Positions 1-7,150 of a DNA stretch of 32,147 bases are shown piece after piece. The notes below the pieces were generated by a model. It did no database searches. It was given only the letters and a program-made list of their open reading frames with translations, and had not been told where the DNA came from. Position 1 is the first letter of the stretch. Every line of letters begins with the position of its first letter. The translations under genes were made by a program, and so were the position numbers. Origin of the DNA: a virus; the IMG/VR virus record IMGVR_UViG_3300037227_000009, positions 1 through 32,147 of that record. The stretch is one strand, 5' to 3'.

Positions 1-86
1 CTTTATATTTGCTCCGGGGGGACTTTTGGCACAATCAATTCACTTTTCAATCTATTGGATGACAACAAACACACAAGGAGAAGCAA

Positions 87-446
87 ATGAGTGATCATGT
101 ACCTAACATCTTGCATCAAACTGACGTCGAGGCAGTCATTCGCGATGTTGTAACCGATGTGGATCAAGGTCCTTCGGCGTATGACATTGCCGTTGACGCA
201 GGTTTCATCGGCGATGAGGCAGCATGGCTTGCTTCATTGGTTGGTCCAACAGGTCCGGCTGTCGTCCCGGTGGTTTCAACGTCAACCGCTCTTGAAGCAG
301 TAGCCAACGCTATCAACACCACCGGTAAGGTTGTAGGAAAAGTGGTATTCAACTCCACGACAGGCGCTCCAGTGTGGGCTACTGGTGTTGCTGCAGCCGA
401 TGTCTGGAACGATGCCACTGGGACGCTCGCACACACTCCAGTCTAA
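87..446 (+). CDS. Short collagen-like tail fibre protein
   Basis: The 119-residue product carries one copy of the unit SAYDIAVDAGF-IGDEAAWLASLVGPTGP (about residues 30-56), a repeat common in actinophage tail fibres and present four times in the fibre gene at 3338. The C-terminal half (GKVVGKVVFN, then a GAPVWATG segment) is a short beta-rich end that I do not recognise. AAGGAG lies six bases before the ATG, which supports the start. The gene lies in a run of tail genes, so a structural role at the tail tip is inferred. Thirty-five bases (201-235) are identical to part of the 3338 gene, pointing to exchange of the module. It could be a chaperone or a fibre tip instead of a full fibre. Confidence 0.7.
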   Translation: MSDHVPNILHQTDVEAVIRDVVTDVDQGPSAYDIAVDAGFIGDEAAWLASLVGPTGPAVVPVVSTSTALEAVANAINTTGKVVGKVVFNSTTGAPVWATGVAAADVWNDATGTLAHTPV

Positions 447-622
447 CTAGTCTTTTATGTTCGGGTCCGATGAGAACGCGGGTCGCAACCGTAAGCCCGA
501 GGTTTTGGCTGAGACGAACCTCTGGATAACTCTCAGCACCTAGTCGAAACTAACCTATAACTAATCCATAAGGAACCAGGAACCTCTCAGATCTATACTC
601 ATTCCTCATGAAAGGCTTAAAC

Positions 623-964
623 ATGTTCGTTGATACTGCACTCGATGTTGGCACCAACGCAATCATTGCTGCCTACCCATACTTGTCCATCCACACCACC
701 GGTGCAGTAACTTCATCCGCGAATGAGTCTGCTGCCGCTCGAGTTGCTGCCAACTGGTCCGCTTCTTCAGGTGGTGACACCGCAGTCACCTCAAAGAACT
801 TCACAGGTGGTGCTGCGTCAGGACCAGCCATCCGAGTTGGTTACTGGTCGTTGGCCACAGGAGGCGTCTACGGTGGTGGATCACTCTTGACTGGCGACCA
901 GACATTCAACGCTGCCGGTGAGTACACAGTTACTGGAATTGCCGAAGGCTCCTCGTCCACTTAA
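623..964 (+). CDS. LSLHT-type minor tail / tail fibre protein
   Basis: The product (113 residues from this start) begins MFVDTALDVG and contains YLSIHTTGAVTSSANESAAARV followed by a beta-rich region ending GEYTVTGIAEG. This matches the small phage tail family with LSLHT...NEA, of which a second member lies at 23433. I chose ATG 623 over the in-frame ATG 608 because AAAGG sits seven bases upstream of 623 while 608 has no ribosome binding site. The 176 bases before it hold no clear gene. The protein is probably a virion component at the tail tip, by position and family; its ligand is unknown. Confidence 0.7.
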   Translation: MFVDTALDVGTNAIIAAYPYLSIHTTGAVTSSANESAAARVAANWSASSGGDTAVTSKNFTGGAASGPAIRVGYWSLATGGVYGGGSLLTGDQTFNAAGEYTVTGIAEGSSST

Positions 965-1001
965 CCAAACTAAAACACAGTCCAGGAATGAGAGGTGAGA
1001 G

Positions 1002-2585
1002 ATGAACGTTGACGTAGGGTCCTTCACCAAGATCAGTGGACCCACCACGGGTAATCAGGACATCGTGATCCCACGAGACATGACTGCTGCGGCTGCCGGG
1101 ACATGGGCGATCATCTTCTGGACAGCAGGGTCAGATCAGGCAAGTGGCACGTGGGATGCAGGGTATGAGTCGTGTATTGGTTTTACTACTGGTGCTGTGA
1201 ACTCGTTTAGTAAGTCTGCGACGTCTACGGACGCTGTTGCCACTGCTTCTTGTTCAAGAGAGTCGGAAGCATTCTGTATAGATTTGGTTGCAATTGGTGG
1301 TGTTGAGAAACAAGCCTCATTCGTCTCGTTCCCTGACAGTTCTCACATGCGTCTTAACTGGGTTGTGAATACTAATGATGCTCTGTTTAATACTATAGTT
1401 ATTAATTATATGGTTCTCTCTGGATTGACTGGCGCGAAAGTTATTAACTGGACTTCACCTGCTACTGCGATAGATAAGATTGTTACAGGAGTTGGGTTCT
1501 CTCCTGATCTTGTTCTATCATCCATTTATAACAGTTCGGGTGATGCGCAGAACACTATTGGACTAATGAACAAACATGGGCAGCAATGGGCAAACGGATT
1601 CTATGGGACTAACGGAAATCCATCTAACACCTCAAGAGGACAACAGACTGACGCTACTCTTTATTCTGTTGGTTATAACGATAGCAATACTGTCCAAACT
1701 CATTTTAAGTCAATGGATGCTGATGGGTTTACAGTTAATTTCTCCGCTGTCAATCCTAACGAATCCTCATCAATTTCTCTCTGTCTAAAAGGCCTCTCCT
1801 CCAAAATCGGAGCATTCACCGCACCAGTCGCCCCCGCCTCACAAGTCATCGACACTCGTCAGGGATTCATCCCCAAGGGTGCCCTGTTCTCCGGCATTGG
1901 GCTGTTCTCCACCAGCGCCCCGGCAGCAGGAGCAGTGTGGTCGCTAGGTGCAACCGACCTGACCAACCATCGTGCGGTGGCCCTTGTCGATGTTGATAAT
2001 GTCTCACCCACGCAGGTTAAGTCGGTGGGCTACTCCGATAAGGACATCATTGCTGGGGGAAACGTAACAATAGTGGTCGGCACCAGTCCCCGTAGTGTAG
2101 CAATAACCTCAAATGGTGCATACGCCTATATCGTGACCACCAACAACGTAAGTGTCATCCGCACCTCAGATAATACGGTAACCGCTACAGTAGCAGTAGG
2201 TACTGGTCCACGTGGTCTAGCAATAACCCCTGACGGTGCATATGCTTATGTCACTAACTACAACACCAACAACGTCAGTGTTATCCGCACCTCAGACAAC
2301 ACAATCGTAGCCACAGTTTCAGTAGGTACCGGTCCATATGGTATAGCAGTAACCCCCAATGGCTCATACGCCTATGTTACCAACTACACCTCCAATAATG
2401 TCAGTGTTATCCGCACCTCAGATAACACATCCATTTACACTCTAGATGCAGGCTCAGTCTCCGCAGCAAGCCTTACCCAGACGACGATCAACTGGACAAC
2501 CAAGGACGCAGTGGCTCGGGAGTATCTGTACATGCTCCTGGGAGACGCAGGCGTCGACACCTTTCCGGCTAAGGTGGATGTCTGA
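1002..2585 (+). CDS. Minor tail protein with inserted YVTN propeller repeats
   Basis: This 527-residue protein has an N-terminal region of about 270 residues (WAIIFWTAGSDQ; later QQWANGFYGTNG) and a region resuming at about 275-350 (FIPKGALFSGIGLF). Three near-identical repeats of about 42 residues follow (357-476), each with VGTGPxGxAxTPxGxYAYVTN and NNVSVIRTSDNT, the signature of the 40-residue YVTN beta-propeller family. The C-terminus then returns to tail-type sequence (INWTTKDAVAREYLYMLLGD). Three blades are too few for a closed propeller. GAGAGGTGAG precedes the start. Base composition is mosaic: AT-rich at roughly 1340-1790, richer in GC after about 1795. The likely role is host-surface or glycan binding at the tail tip, inferred from position and fold. 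Confidence 0.75.
   Translation: MNVDVGSFTKISGPTTGNQDIVIPRDMTAAAAGTWAIIFWTAGSDQASGTWDAGYESCIGFTTGAVNSFSKSATSTDAVATASCSRESEAFCIDLVAIGGVEKQASFVSFPDSSHMRLNWVVNTNDALFNTIVINYMVLSGLTGAKVINWTSPATAIDKIVTGVGFSPDLVLSSIYNSSGDAQNTIGLMNKHGQQWANGFYGTNGNPSNTSRGQQTDATLYSVGYNDSNTVQTHFKSMDADGFTVNFSAVNPNESSSISLCLKGLSSKIGAFTAPVAPASQVIDTRQGFIPKGALFSGIGLFSTSAPAAGAVWSLGATDLTNHRAVALVDVDNVSPTQVKSVGYSDKDIIAGGNVTIVVGTSPRSVAITSNGAYAYIVTTNNVSVIRTSDNTVTATVAVGTGPRGLAITPDGAYAYVTNYNTNNVSVIRTSDNTIVATVSVGTGPYGIAVTPNGSYAYVTNYTSNNVSVIRTSDNTSIYTLDAGSVSAASLTQTTINWTTKDAVAREYLYMLLGDAGVDTFPAKVDV
2070..2430 (+). repeat. Three in-frame YVTN-type repeats
   Basis: Three units of 117-126 bases encode the YVTN blades of the 1002 gene. The most conserved part codes for NNVSVIRTSDNT and recurs at about 2145, 2268 and 2394 with only third-position changes. 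Such similarity at DNA level suggests recent duplication and could allow copy number to change by recombination. Confidence 0.85.
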
Positions 2586-3022
2586 TGGGCACCTCAGGAG
2601 CGGTAACTAGCTCCCTAGCGACTGGGTCATCTACTCACCTTGGCACGGCAACTGGTAAGCATATTTCAAAAGGATCAGGATCGGGAACCATAATTTGGTT
2701 TGGCAGTGCAACAGGTAAACGCCGACCAAAAGGTTTGGGTCTTGGTTCCACTACAAGGTATGGTATTGCGGTTGGTAACAACGGCCGTCTTATGTATGGT
2801 CATGGCATAGGCGAGACTCTAAGAGTAGGCTCCGCCACAGGCATCATGATCCCCAAAGGATTCGGCGAAGGATCTACCGAGTATGTTGGCCATGCTATTG
2901 GCACATTGCACAACATCACCGTAACAGCCACACTGCTTCAACATAGGTGGGAAGCTACTCTTAAAGATCAAAGATGGGAAGGGTCCATTCAACAAAGACG
3001 CTGGGAAGGACATCTTCTATGA
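2585..3022 (+). CDS. Glycine-repeat tail protein with RWE motifs
   Basis: The 145-residue product overlaps the previous stop by one base (TGATG), so the two are translationally coupled. It has two internal repeat systems. Residues 20-107 show five units of about 20 residues around G-S-A-T-G-K and K-G-x-G-x-G-S-T. The last 26 residues carry RWE at 121, 130 and 139, an exact nine-residue period. Both patterns suggest a regular beta structure such as a trimeric fibre or beta-helix. I recognise similar short repetitive minor tail proteins in actinophages but cannot name a family. A tail-tip structural role is inferred from context. Confidence 0.6.
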   Translation: MGTSGAVTSSLATGSSTHLGTATGKHISKGSGSGTIIWFGSATGKRRPKGLGLGSTTRYGIAVGNNGRLMYGHGIGETLRVGSATGIMIPKGFGEGSTEYVGHAIGTLHNITVTATLLQHRWEATLKDQRWEGSIQQRRWEGHLL

Positions 3023-3291
3023 GTTATCAACGTGAGACGAAGGAATACCAACCCTTCCGAGTTAAACTAAACAAAGTTAAAGTTCTGGAAGGCGTTGAGG
3101 TTGCTCTTCTATCCCCGGGATCCAGACCTGTCTCAGATACAGAATGGGCACAACCAGTTACTCTTGATGGCGAACTTTGCGTCAAGGTTGATGGATTCGG
3201 ACCTGCGAGTTGGAATGTGTGGGTTCGTGTTACCTCATCGATAACTGACGAAGTGCCTGTCATGTATTGCGGAAACTTCGAAGTAACCTGA
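3019..3291 (+). CDS. Small minor tail protein, unknown function
   Basis: Translation from ATG 3019 gives 90 residues (MSYQRETKEYQPFRVKLNKV...). The start overlaps the previous stop as ATGA, and GGAAGGA lies about nine bases upstream. A longer in-frame version from 2974 would overlap the upstream gene heavily and has no better signal. The sequence is predicted beta-rich with no cysteine motif, membrane segment or repeat beyond a single CVKV and MYCG. It sits between two tail-fibre genes and is probably a tail-tip or chaperone component. No specific family is recognised. Confidence 0.6.
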   Translation: MSYQRETKEYQPFRVKLNKVKVLEGVEVALLSPGSRPVSDTEWAQPVTLDGELCVKVDGFGPASWNVWVRVTSSITDEVPVMYCGNFEVT

Positions 3292-3337
3292 TGTGCATAT
3301 CACTTAATCGAAACTATCACAGAAGGGAAGGCCTCTT

Positions 3338-5026
3338 ATGACTGGCGTCTATCCAAAGTCATCAAAAGTTGGAACTCCGCGGGTCCCGCATCAAGATTCA
3401 ATACAAACTCTTATCGATAAGTCGATCTCAGACTACAGAGTAAAGCATTTGCACGATGGCGGAGACGGTCTTGATGGTAAGTCTGCCTACGAACTTGCGG
3501 TTTCTGATGGTTTCGTTGGGACCGAAGTAGAGTGGATCGCATCGCTAGTTGGACCTGCTGGTGAGTCGGCTTATCAGGTCGCTGTTGATACTGGTTTCCA
3601 AGGTGACGAAGCCGCATGGCTCGCTTCCCTCGTAGGTGCTGCTGGTGAGGATTCGGTCGTCCCAGGGCCTCCCGGTGATTCAGCTTATGATGTTGCGGTT
3701 GCTGAAGGTTTCATCGGCGATGAGGCAGCATGGCTTGCTTCCCTCGTCGGTACTGCTGGTGAGGATTCAGTCGTTCCTGGTCCTCAGGGCGAGTCGGCAT
3801 ATGACGTTGCGGTTGCTGAAGGTTTCGTCGGTGACGAGGCCGCATGGTTGCTAACTCTTGTGGGTCCCCCCGGAGAGAGTAGTAACTCAGGTTCATCCTT
3901 CCGAGGCGAATGGTCTGGGTTATCTGTTGTAAAGTCATATGATTTTACGGATGGGATTCCCCAGGAGTTCACGAATGTCGGTCCGTTTACTGTTGTAGCA
4001 AATCCTGGTGGTGTAGGAGCTCCACCTATCGGGATGATTGTTCAAGGTCCTGAGAATAATTCCTCTACTTTAGATCTTACTGTTCCTGCTGATGTTTCAT
4101 CGGTTCGTTATTACTCGGCAGAAGTGGTTCAAAACAGTTTCTGGAGTAACCCAGCCGGGTTTAAAGTTAACGATACCATTGTGCATGAAGCTATCGGTTG
4201 GGAGTGGATTCAGAAACAGTTCAGTTGCGCTCCAGGTCAAACTCTGGAATGGTTTTGTAATGCAATTCATGTCGGTTGGGGAGGCCAATTGTCTTTAGGC
4301 CTCATTGAGTTGCTTGGCGCTACTGACCCATATTTGGTCGGTGATGCGGTAACGTATGACGGTTCTCTGTATGTTTGCGCCAGCGCTGCAACCGGTTCAA
4401 CACCAGGCGTAGATGGAGCATGGACCAAACTTCTTGAGACCTTTGCAATTGGAACCACACCGGGAACTGTCGCTGCTGGTGATGACGCTCGTATTGTCGC
4501 TGGTGGTACAGCGGTCCAACCAGAAGCACTTGGTGATTCTTCGGGTCTAGATGTAGGGGATAGTGCAGGAACAGTTGCTTCAGGCGATGACCCTCGTTTC
4601 AACGTGTTAGTTCCTGTTCAGGATGCAGGCGGAATCATTACCGAAACAACTGCTATTGCGTATTCGGCAATCACAGCGGCTGCTGGTGTGACGTTTGCTG
4701 CTCCACCATCAGGTATGGTCATGGCCTATTTGGACATCCACTTGAAGTCAGGCGTTGCTGGCACAGAGGCTAGGGCTGGCCTTTGGGTTAAAGAAGGTTC
4801 TGTGATTGGATCAGGCACACTTGATCAAACCATCGAACCCATGGCTGCTAATGCGACTGATCAGTGGATCAAGATTGGTGGTTCTCGACTCATTACCGGT
4901 TTGGTTCCGAGTTCAGATTATAACATTCAGGCATGTTTCGCGTCGGAAACCGTAGATATTTCGGTGGCTGCTTCTCACTACGTTCTTACTGTTGTTCCAG
5001 TTCCAGGAGAGGCGCTTCCGGCATGA
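3338..5026 (+). CDS. Collagen-like tail fibre protein
   Basis: This 562-residue fibre begins with a short N-terminus. Four GFxGDEAAWLASLVG units follow at about residues 49-176, separated by collagenous linkers EDSVVPGPPG and EDSVVPGPQG with a 38-residue period. Next comes a beta-rich domain (190-325), then a short segment like a carbohydrate-binding module (YLVGDAVTYDGSLYVC, 332-347, with an AWTKL ending). Two GTVAAGDDARI-type units at about 376-420, typical of phage fibres, precede a C-terminal domain of about 130 residues, perhaps the receptor-binding head. GAAGGGAAGG precedes the start. Its role is probably host attachment, by family and context; the receptor is unknown. Confidence 0.8.
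   Translation: MTGVYPKSSKVGTPRVPHQDSIQTLIDKSISDYRVKHLHDGGDGLDGKSAYELAVSDGFVGTEVEWIASLVGPAGESAYQVAVDTGFQGDEAAWLASLVGAAGEDSVVPGPPGDSAYDVAVAEGFIGDEAAWLASLVGTAGEDSVVPGPQGESAYDVAVAEGFVGDEAAWLLTLVGPPGESSNSGSSFRGEWSGLSVVKSYDFTDGIPQEFTNVGPFTVVANPGGVGAPPIGMIVQGPENNSSTLDLTVPADVSSVRYYSAEVVQNSFWSNPAGFKVNDTIVHEAIGWEWIQKQFSCAPGQTLEWFCNAIHVGWGGQLSLGLIELLGATDPYLVGDAVTYDGSLYVCASAATGSTPGVDGAWTKLLETFAIGTTPGTVAAGDDARIVAGGTAVQPEALGDSSGLDVGDSAGTVASGDDPRFNVLVPVQDAGGIITETTAIAYSAITAAAGVTFAAPPSGMVMAYLDIHLKSGVAGTEARAGLWVKEGSVIGSGTLDQTIEPMAANATDQWIKIGGSRLITGLVPSSDYNIQACFASETVDISVAASHYVLTVVPVPGEALPA
3480..3870 (+). repeat. Four fibre repeat units (GFxGDEAAWLASLVG)
   Basis: Four in-frame units encode SAYxxAVxxGFxGDEAAWLASLVG. 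The last two are nearly identical over about 90 bases with a 114-base period (start of EDSVV at 3647 and 3761). The single unit in the gene at 87 shares an exact 35-base stretch (3707-3741 here). Confidence 0.8.
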
Positions 5027-5394
5027 TAACCGCAACGATAAACATGGATCCATCCCCAACCTTGCTCAAATATCTTCCAATGAAGGGCGTGACTATCACG
5101 GGTCCAGTTGAGGGGATCTGGACAATCGCTTCTTCGAATGGTATAACCCAACCACAGTTGGACTCGGCTCGTGACGCAGTCCTTGCATTCGCTGCAGAGA
5201 TTGCAAATAAAGTTATTCTTATTGGCGTAGCTAAGGATTCTCTTGCTGTCAACATTGATTTCCTGGCGAACTTTGACGTTGAGAATCCTGATCTAGGCGT
5301 TGCTGTTACTCAGTTGATTGCAGTGACCAAACAATCCACAGCGGCTCTGAGGGTTTTGACTAGTAGTTTGGAGAACACGACCGGGGCTGTGTGA
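5023..5394 (+). CDS. Small tail-module protein, unknown function
   Basis: The start ATG overlaps the fibre stop as ATGA and is preceded by GGAGAGG; a longer in-frame version from 4933 is less likely. The 123-residue product (MITATINMDPSPTLLKYLPM...) has a beta-like first 40 residues and then an alpha-helical stretch rich in alanine, leucine and isoleucine (SARDAVLAFAAEIANKVILI and following). It has no obvious membrane anchor or catalytic motif. Coupling to the fibre gene suggests a fibre assembly chaperone or attachment protein. That is inference; no family is recognised. Confidence 0.6.
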   Translation: MITATINMDPSPTLLKYLPMKGVTITGPVEGIWTIASSNGITQPQLDSARDAVLAFAAEIANKVILIGVAKDSLAVNIDFLANFDVENPDLGVAVTQLIAVTKQSTAALRVLTSSLENTTGAV

Positions 5395-5440
5395 TCAAAC
5401 CAAAACCCATCCGAAACTAACCTAGAAGGGAGTTGATTCT

Positions 5441-5794
5441 ATGGTTACCCGTCGGGTTAATACCCCAAAAGAAAAGATATCTCGGCGAAGACCAGCGACA
5501 ACTCCTGAGGCTCGAGAAAACCAAATGATCGCATACGCTGTTGATCTAGCAGAGAAACAACTCTTAGATGGAACAGCTACTGCTCAAGTTCAAACTCATT
5601 ATTTGAAACTTGGTTCATCACGAGAGAAACTCGAGCAAGAGCGACTATCAAAAGAGAACAGTCTATTGGATGCTAAGAGAGAAAATCTTGCTTCTGCAGC
5701 GCGTGTTGAGGAGTTGTACAAGTCTGCACTAGATGCAATGCGTTCATATTCTGGACAAGAACCGCTGGAGATTTCAGATGAGTTCGATGATTGA
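5441..5794 (+). CDS. Conserved phage coiled-coil protein near the terminase
   Basis: The 117-residue product has a basic N-terminus (RRRPATTPEARENQMIAYAVDLAEKQL) and a charged helical region (SSREKLEQERLSKENSLLDAK), ending in an acidic tail EISDEFDD. I recall this ATTPEARENQ/AVDLAEKQL pattern as a small conserved protein of siphoviruses placed near packaging genes. Some pipelines label it as a small terminase subunit, but nothing here proves DNA recognition. GAAGGGAG precedes the ATG. It is followed by the DUF6527-like and HNH genes, which fits a packaging-associated block. No separate small terminase is otherwise visible in the window. Confidence 0.65.
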   Translation: MVTRRVNTPKEKISRRRPATTPEARENQMIAYAVDLAEKQLLDGTATAQVQTHYLKLGSSREKLEQERLSKENSLLDAKRENLASAARVEELYKSALDAMRSYSGQEPLEISDEFDD

Positions 5795-6119
5795 TTGGCA
5801 TCGAGACCCAGAACTTGATCTTGGATCAAATCATGAACTTCGTTTTGTTAGTTGGGCACCAGATCGTGAATTAAATCCTCAGTATGGTGATAATGTCCTT
5901 GATGTCGAACATTACGGTGCAATCATAACGCATCTTAATCATGAAGATGAATTATGCGAGGGTTATATAACGTTTGATAGTCCTACTTCACAACAGGTCG
6001 AGCCTAATAGACCCAAATGGATTGTAGAATCGTGGGATCCACTAACTATCTCTCCTAGTATTTTATGTGAATGTGGAGATCACGGTTTCATACGTAAAGG
6101 CAAGTGGGTCGTCGCATGA
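5778..6119 (+). CDS. DUF6527-like protein
   Basis: From ATG 5778 the product has 113 residues and overlaps the previous gene by 17 bases; ATG 5787 is a possible alternative, and GGAG lies eight bases before 5778. Conserved blocks are WAPDRELNPQY, HYGAIITH, GYITFDSP, WxVESWDPLTISPS and a C-terminal ILCECGDHGFIRKGKW. The Cys-x-Cys plus His could bind a metal. The pattern matches my recollection of DUF6527, a family of unknown function frequent in phages next to HNH and terminase genes. The neighbourhood here agrees, but the activity is unknown. Confidence 0.65.
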   Translation: MSSMIDWHRDPELDLGSNHELRFVSWAPDRELNPQYGDNVLDVEHYGAIITHLNHEDELCEGYITFDSPTSQQVEPNRPKWIVESWDPLTISPSILCECGDHGFIRKGKWVVA

Positions 6120-6523
6120 TTAAGACATATTCAGAACTAAGACATCTAGATGAGTTCGAGGAACGATATCGCTATCTCGCTCTTCGTGGAAACGTTGGTG
6201 TTTCTACTTTCGGTTACGATCGTTACATAAATCAACAGTTCTATAACTCACGTCAGTGGCGTCAAGTTCGACACCAGATCATTACTCGAGATAATGGTTG
6301 TGACTTGGGCATTGACGGCTACGAGATCCATAGCGGGATTCTCATTCATCATATGAACCCGATGAATGCAGAGGCAATCACGCATGGTGACTCAAGTATT
6401 CTCGATCCCGAGTTTCTAATAACAACAACACATCGAACCCACAAAGCCATCCACTATGGCGACGAGAAACTACTTCCCCGGCCTCTCGCTGAACGTAGAC
6501 GTGGTGACACATTATTGTGGTAA
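6116..6523 (+). CDS. HNH endonuclease
   Basis: The 135-residue product starts at the ATGA overlap with the gene upstream. It shows FYNSRQWRQVRHQIITRDNG (residues 42-61), then LIHHMNP (H78, H79, N81) and THRTHKAIH (H106, H109), the order expected of a phage HNH nuclease with a beta-beta-alpha metal site. There is a single cysteine (C62), so a zinc-ribbon form is unlikely. HNH proteins encoded close to the large terminase are known to assist genome cleavage during packaging in HK97-like phages, which is the probable role here. A homing endonuclease is less likely because the gene sits neatly in the operon. Confidence 0.85.
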   Translation: MIKTYSELRHLDEFEERYRYLALRGNVGVSTFGYDRYINQQFYNSRQWRQVRHQIITRDNGCDLGIDGYEIHSGILIHHMNPMNAEAITHGDSSILDPEFLITTTHRTHKAIHYGDEKLLPRPLAERRRGDTLLW

Positions 6524-6539
6524 CCGAAAGGAGAACAAC

Positions 6540-6770
6540 ATCAGCATAACTGCCAAGATCAAAGTTACTGGCAAAAATCCAATCGGTGATAATCAGACCA
6601 CTCTTAGATTTGGTGTCAACTATACTGATGACAAGAACAAGGAGTGGGCTAGGTTTACCCCAATTCTGAACTTCAGCATCGTTGTTCGTGATTCTGTTGC
6701 TAAAAAGTTCGAACTCAATCGACCGTATATTCTTATACTAACACCAGATGTTGTTCCAGAAGCCGAATGA
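6540..6770 (+). CDS. Small conserved protein, apparent ATC start
   Basis: The reading frame is open from an ATG at 6456, but that start has no ribosome binding site and lies deep in the HNH gene. A strong GAAAGGAG (6526-6533) sits just past the HNH stop. Six bases after it comes ATC (6540-6542), giving 76 residues that read ISITAKIKVTGKN. Homologues I recall begin MSITAKI, so initiation at ATC, a rare start codon, or an ATG-to-ATC mutation or base error is likely. An ATA at 6546 is a second option. The body contains VNYTDDKNKEWARFTP and KKFELNRPY, a pattern of small phage single-domain proteins of unknown function. Confidence 0.6.
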   Translation: MSITAKIKVTGKNPIGDNQTTLRFGVNYTDDKNKEWARFTPILNFSIVVRDSVAKKFELNRPYILILTPDVVPEAE

Positions 6771-7009
6771 TTGCTCTCGCCTTTCTTTCGCATTTCATAG
6801 GCGACTATCTTCTTCAGTCAGATTGGATGGCACAGGAGAAGACTAAACGATGGTGGCCAGCGATTGCACATGCGTTAACCTATGGACTGCCATTTTTGGT
6901 TGTAACGAGGTCAATCCCTGCAATTGCAGTCATCATTGTTACCCACGTCATAATCGATCATTACCGACTTGCTCGTCATGTTGTCTGGGTTAAAAATCTG
7001 ATGGCGTGA
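6767..7009 (+). CDS. Membrane protein (DUF3307-like), truncated by frameshift
   Basis: The start overlaps the previous stop as ATGA. The 80-residue product has HFIGDYLLQSDWMAQEKTKRWWP, a hydrophobic segment (TYGLPFLVV), a second one (IPAIAVIIVTHVIIDHY) and RLARHVVWVKN. This is a phage membrane-protein family I associate with DUF3307. Homologues I recall continue past this point with a segment ending in WLxIIADNTxHxxIN. Here TGA interrupts, and exactly that segment is found in the +1 frame (7002-7127). The protein is therefore either truncated or completed by frameshifting. It is encoded just before the endolysin, so a lysis-related role is possible but unproven. Confidence 0.65.
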   Translation: MIALAFLSHFIGDYLLQSDWMAQEKTKRWWPAIAHALTYGLPFLVVTRSIPAIAVIIVTHVIIDHYRLARHVVWVKNLMA

Positions 7010-7127
7010 ATGTCAGCCAACTGGATATCCAATAACTCGTCCGCCATTCATGGCGGTTTGGCTTATGATTATCGCTGACAATACGATCCACAACATAATA
7101 AACGTTTCTGCGATTACCTGGTTTTAA
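7002..7127 (+). pseudogene. Displaced C-terminus of the 6767 membrane protein
   Basis: In the +1 frame relative to 6767-7009, bases 7002-7127 encode WRECQPTGYPITRPP followed by MAVWLMIIADNTIH and NIINVSAITWF before a TAA. This is the expected C-terminal part of the same family, including the last membrane segment. That frame is open only from 7002, since TGA stands at 6999-7001, so the frames can join only within about ten bases. The join could be a +1 frameshift at GCG-TGA-A, a one-base insertion mutation, or a sequencing error. Confidence 0.6.
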
Positions 7128-7150
7128 TGTTATAACAGGAAGGAATCATC

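Noticed and set aside
1-86. Possible promoter (TTGGCA at 26) before the first gene
   Set aside because: No acceptable -10 box at 16-18 bases and no resemblance to the promoter family at 30,146-31,419.
457-543. 28-residue ORF in the gap between the first two genes, near a GAGGTT/AACCTC hairpin
   Set aside because: No ribosome binding site and no recognisable sequence; the hairpin lacks a T-run, so no terminator is called.
3480-3870. CRISPR-like array from regularly spaced repeats
   Set aside because: The repeats are coding, in frame and 38 codons apart, and belong to a fibre protein.
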